A stretch of DNA of 6,701 nucleotides. Origin: CAYUBI01 sp964443005. Lineage in GTDB: Bacteria; Margulisbacteria; Riflemargulisbacteria; GWF2-35-9; CAYUBI01. Positions within the stretch are counted from its first letter, which is position 1. Each line of letters opens with the position of its first letter. Positions 6,125 to 6,701 of this stretch are shown in pieces. The stretch spans positions 1 through 6,701 of the forward strand of contig CAYUBI010000093.1 in NCBI GenBank assembly GCA_964443005.1, written 5' to 3'. Under the pieces are notes generated by a model. The model did no database searches and was not told the DNA's origin. It saw nothing but the letters and a program-made list of their open reading frames with translations. The translations under genes were made by a program, and so were the position numbers.

Positions 6125-6625
6125 CTAATCTTTTCTAATATGAAGCAACACCTGACCAAACTCTACTTTGTCTTCATTTTTAACAAACATTGACTCAATA
6201 ATTCCGCTTTCTTCAGCATCAATTTGATTAAACAATTTCATAGCCTCAATAATACATAAAGTCTCACCCTTATTCACATGTTTGCCAATCTCAATAAAGG
6301 GTGGATCACTGGGCGAAGGCGACCGATAATACGTACCTACCATCGGAGACATAACTTTATACAAACCAATCTCATCAACTACTGGCTTTTTCTGAACTTC
6401 ACCCGTGATATCTGCAGCAGCACTACTCGTAGCAACAGTTAGCTGCCCTGGCATTTGCGTTTGCACACCAGACATTACAGCCATAGATGGATGAGAATAC
6501 ATCATGTGTGGAGAAGCTGTTTCCTTCTTAATTTCAATTTTAACGCCATTCTCTTCAACTGCTAACTTGGTAATTCCGGAATCTTCAACTAATTTAATCA
6601 ATTTTTCAATGTCTTTGATATCCAT
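6125..6625 (-). CDS. accB: Biotin carboxyl carrier protein of acetyl-CoA carboxylase
   Basis: The 166-residue product (ATG at 6625) carries the biotin that shuttles carboxyl groups between biotin carboxylase and carboxyltransferase in the first committed step of fatty-acid synthesis. The N-terminus MDIKDIEKLIKLVEDSGI matches the helical AccB opening. A flexible linker rich in Ser, Met, Gln and Ala spans about residues 36-84. The biotinyl domain (about 88-164) contains SPMVGTYYRSPSPSDP and the attachment motif EAMKL with Lys130 as the biotin site. The upstream in-frame ATG at 6637 is rejected as start because it has no ribosome binding site and because its own bases contribute to the GGAG that serves 6625. 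E. coli AccB is 156 residues, so the length is normal. In many bacteria accC follows directly; here recJ does, so biotin carboxylase must be encoded elsewhere. It is the first gene of the accB-recJ-rel cluster. Confidence 0.95.
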   Translation of the reverse strand: MDIKDIEKLIKLVEDSGITKLAVEENGVKIEIKKETASPHMMYSHPSMAVMSGVQTQMPGQLTVATSSAAADITGEVQKKPVVDEIGLYKVMSPMVGTYYRSPSPSDPPFIEIGKHVNKGETLCIIEAMKLFNQIDAEESGIIESMFVKNEDKVEFGQVLLHIRKD

Positions 6626-6631
6626 AAAACG

Positions 6632-6635
6632 CTCC
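6632..6635 (-). promoter_or_regulatory. Ribosome binding site that decides the accB start
   Basis: GGAG (minus strand 6635-6632) lies 6 bases before the ATG at 6625. It overlaps the alternative ATG at 6637, which lacks any purine-rich site upstream. The protein starting at 6625 (MDIKDIEKLI) also fits known AccB N-termini. Confidence 0.75.
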
Positions 6636-6659
6636 ATATATTAAGAGAATGAAACAAAA

Positions 6660-6668
6660 ATTATATCA
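6660..6668 (-). promoter_or_regulatory. Extended -10 promoter of the accB-recJ-rel operon
   Basis: On the minus strand TGATATAAT (6668-6660) is a perfect -10 hexamer with the TGN extension. With a 17-base spacer the -35 position holds TGGTGA (6688-6683), a poor match, as is normal for extended -10 promoters. Transcription would start near 6653, giving a leader of about 27 bases before the accB ATG at 6625. It is the only strong promoter seen for the three genes. Confidence 0.6.
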
Positions 6669-6669
6669 C

Positions 6670-6691
6670 GAGTGCGAAAGCTTCACCACTC
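6670..6691. repeat. Imperfect inverted repeat over the accB -35 region (possible operator)
   Basis: On the plus strand GAGTG (6670-6674) and CACTC (6687-6691) form the outer arms, with GAA (6676-6678) and TTC (6682-6684) as inner arms, separated by a 1 x 2 base mismatch and centred on AGC. The 22-base dyad spans roughly -17 to -38 from the predicted accB start of transcription, where a repressor would block RNA polymerase. It could equally be the remains of a hairpin ending an upstream gene outside the window. No regulator is recognised. Confidence 0.35.
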
Positions 6692-6701
6692 AAACTAAAA
6701 A

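Overview
The window is low-GC bacterial chromosome (roughly 35-40% G+C by eye), densely packed, with genes on both strands and very short intergenic gaps. Type II secretion-like pseudopilins point to a cell with a type II secretion or type IV pilus machine, so most likely a diderm (Gram-negative) bacterium. The low G+C, the AT-rich codons and the mixture of compact housekeeping genes would fit an intracellular or small-genome lineage such as the Dependentiae (TM6), but nothing here fixes the phylum and that is a guess.

Layout. (1) Positions 1-134, minus strand: the first 44 codons of a GAF-domain protein whose remainder lies outside the window. (2) Positions 183-269, minus strand: an intact class II tRNA-Leu with anticodon GAG and an encoded CCA end. 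(3) Positions about 305-2215, plus strand: a four-gene pilin-like operon behind an extended -10 promoter. It contains a short GspJ-like minor pseudopilin, a very short PilX/GspK-like protein translationally coupled to it, and two tandem GspG-like major pseudopilins about two thirds identical to each other. The first of the two GspG-like proteins carries an extra charged C-terminal tail of about 75 residues. (4) Positions 6665-2221, minus strand: a housekeeping cluster accB - recJ - rel with gaps or overlaps of +3 and -11 bases, behind a second extended -10 promoter. The pilin operon and this cluster converge, and their stop codons are only 5 bases apart.

How the genes work together. The pseudopilins would be cleaved by a prepilin peptidase (not in the window) and assembled into an inner-membrane (pseudo)pilus, with the two GspG-like proteins as shaft subunits and the J/K-like pair as candidate tip or priming subunits. 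AccB carries biotin for acetyl-CoA carboxylase, RecJ is the 5'-3' single-strand exonuclease of DNA repair, and Rel makes and degrades (p)ppGpp. The last three share transcription rather than a pathway, although fatty-acid supply and the stringent response are linked in other bacteria.

No mobile element, CRISPR array or integration scar was seen. No stretch longer than about 70 bases lacks a gene. The parts most worth a second look are the tandem GspG paralogues with the tailed copy, the miniature J/K-like pair, and an inverted repeat across the -35 region of the accB promoter.
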